Assembly (NCBI RefSeq): GCF_020400655.1
Contig: NZ_JAINRC010000004.1
Coordinates: forward strand, 124,001 to 188,000
Source of the DNA: Streptomyces spinosus
GTDB taxonomy: Bacteria; Actinomycetota; Actinomycetes; Streptomycetales; Streptomycetaceae
DNA length: 64,000 nt
Reading direction: 5' to 3'
Shown here: positions 62,856-64,000 of the stretch, piece after piece
How the letters are laid out: each line of letters begins with the position of its first letter
Position numbering within the stretch: the stretch's first letter is position 1
Program-made: the position numbers and the translations under genes
The notes under the pieces: model-generated
Seen by the model: only the letters and a program-made list of their open reading frames with translations
What the model was told of the DNA's origin: nothing
Databases searched by the model: none

Positions 62856-64000
62856 GTCTCCTGCCCCCGTCGTTCGTCCGGGACGCCCGCGGTCACGGGC
62901 TCCCCCGAGGAACCCCCCGTCGTGCCGGGTTCCTCGTCCTCAATGATCTCTCCGGTCGCCGTGTTCACGGCGGGCGCGGCCGGGGCCGCCTGGGCGAGGG
63001 CCACGGCGATGGTCTCGGCCGTCTTCCGGCCTATCCCGGGCACTTCCTGGATCTGCTCGATTGTGGCGGTCCGCAGCTTCTTCACCGAGCCGAAATGCTT
63101 GATGAGCGCCTGTTTGCGGGTCTCGCCGAGACCGGGGACGTCGTCCAGCGGGCCCGCGCGGAAGCGCTTGGCTCGCTTGGTGCGCTGGTAGGTGATCGCG
63201 AACCGGTGCGCCTCGTCGCGGACGCGCTGGAGCAGGTAGAGGCCCTCGCTGGTGCGGGGCAGCACCACCGGGTCGTCCTCGCCGGGCACCCAGACCTCCT
63301 CCAGGCGCTTGGCGAGGCCGCAGACGGCGATGTCGTCGATGCCCAGCTCGTCCAGCGCGCGCCGGGCCGCCGCGACCTGCGGCTGACCGCCGTCGACCAC
63401 GACGAGCTGGGGCGGGTAGGCGAACTTCCTGGGACGGCCGTCGTCGTCCTTGAGCGAACCGGTGATCATCTCGCCGTCGGTGAGCGCGGCGCCGCCGTCG
63501 GGAAGCGAGCCGTCGGTGCCGGAGCCTGCGGCGAGGGAGCCGTCGGTGCCTGCGGCGAGGGAGCCGTCGGTTCCGGAGCCGTCGGCCCACTCCCCCGTCC
63601 GTTCCTTCTCGGCGAGGTAGCGCTTGAAGCGGCGGGTGATCACCTCGTGCATGGAGCGGACGTCGTCCTGCCCGGCGAAGCCCTTGATCTGGAACCGCCG
63701 GTACTCGCTCTTGCGCTGCAGACCGTCCTCGAAGACGACCATGGAGGCGACCACGTCGTCACCCTGGAGGTGCGAGATGTCGTAGCACTCGATCCGCAGA
63801 GGGGCGCTGTCCAGGTCGAGGGCCTCGGCGATCTCCTCCAGGGCACGCGAGCGCGTGGTCAGGTCGGAGGCGCGCCTGGTCTTGTGCAGCGCGAGGGCCT
63901 GCTGGGCGTTGCGCTGCACGGTCTCCATGAGCGCCTTCTTGTCACCGCGCTGGGGGATGCGCAGCGACACGTTCGACCCACGGCGGCCGGTCAGCCACTC
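62852..64000 (-). CDS. uvrC: Excinuclease ABC subunit C, C-terminal part
   Basis: The window covers the last 382 residues, open at the right edge. The UvrC nuclease region: [62 protein letters not shown] (catalytic Asp), then [19 protein letters not shown] and the tandem helix-hairpin-helix [48 protein letters not shown]. It cuts damaged DNA with UvrA/UvrB. Between the two nuclease halves there is a repeat-expanded linker (GTDGSLAA units, 63505-63585). Confidence 0.95.
   Translation of the reverse strand, partial: EWLTGRRGSNVSLRIPQRGDKKALMETVQRNAQQALALHKTRRASDLTTRSRALEEIAEALDLDSAPLRIECYDISHLQGDDVVASMVVFEDGLQRKSEYRRFQIKGFAGQDDVRSMHEVITRRFKRYLAEKERTGEWADGSGTDGSLAAGTDGSLAAGSGTDGSLPDGGAALTDGEMITGSLKDDDGRPRKFAYPPQLVVVDGGQPQVAAARRALDELGIDDIAVCGLAKRLEEVWVPGEDDPVVLPRTSEGLYLLQRVRDEAHRFAITYQRTKRAKRFRAGPLDDVPGLGETRKQALIKHFGSVKKLRTATIEQIQEVPGIGRKTAETIAVALAQAAPAAPAVNTATGEIIEDEEPGTTGGSSGEPVTAGVPDERRGQET
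63505..63585 (-). repeat. 24-bp tandem repeats inside uvrC
   Basis: Two copies of a 24-bp unit (63527-63550 and 63551-63574) differ at one base, flanked by partial copies. They encode GTDGSLAA repeats plus [12 protein letters not shown], a Gly/Ser-rich flexible linker in the nuclease domain. In frame (multiple of 3). Confidence 0.85.

Overview
The window is about 72% GC, with near-universal G/C at third codon positions, GTG/TTG starts, ATGA/GTGA gene overlaps and strong GC-rich hairpins between genes. Together with whiA, an RbpA-family protein, the opcA-associated pentose-phosphate operon and the SufR-led suf operon, this points to a Streptomyces chromosome, core region. No rRNA, tRNA, CRISPR array, intact transposase or phage gene was recognised.

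Layout. 1-12.2 kb: a cut-off TetR regulator, a Tat-exported PhoX-family phosphatase with a PHO-box-like site, an unknown acidic protein, a secreted nuclease/phosphatase, a four-gene envelope operon (49-aa microprotein, Cys-rich protein, holin-like protein, 11-residue-repeat DUF3618 protein), dapA, a HAD-like protein, a fragment that looks like a decayed CHAT protease, dapD, a TetR/SMR efflux pair and a membrane-anchored AbfB-domain protein. 12.2-18.9 kb: the complete sufRBD-Rieske-sufC-S-U-T operon for Fe-S cluster assembly, with its operator. 19-26 kb: AAC(3)-like acetyltransferase, ABC-2 transporter, ctaA, nucleotidyltransferase, amidohydrolase, a small conserved protein and ctaB. 26.4-33.1 kb: tkt-tal-zwf-opcA-pgl, the pentose phosphate operon.

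33.1-49.3 kb is the most accessory-looking part. It holds a 1632-aa DUF4011-type helicase/nuclease, an alpha-glucoside ABC importer with a GH13 glucosidase (its MalF-type permease carries an inserted Cna-B-like domain), a second solute-binding protein, a PadR/ABC/FtsX exporter module and a DsbA-like lipoprotein. 49.4-64 kb returns to core genes: pgi, an internally shortened MFS gene, an RbpA-family gene, the glycolytic gap-pgk-tpiA-secG cluster, a secreted M14 carboxypeptidase, then uvrC-rapZ-yvcK-whiA.

How it fits together: pgi, gap, pgk, tpiA, tkt, tal, zwf, opcA and pgl give most of central sugar metabolism. CtaA and CtaB make haem A for the terminal oxidase, the Suf proteins supply Fe-S clusters, and the agl-type transporter with its glucosidase feeds glucose into these routes. 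Start codons were set from ribosome-binding sites, overlaps and family knowledge; where this is uncertain the entry says so.
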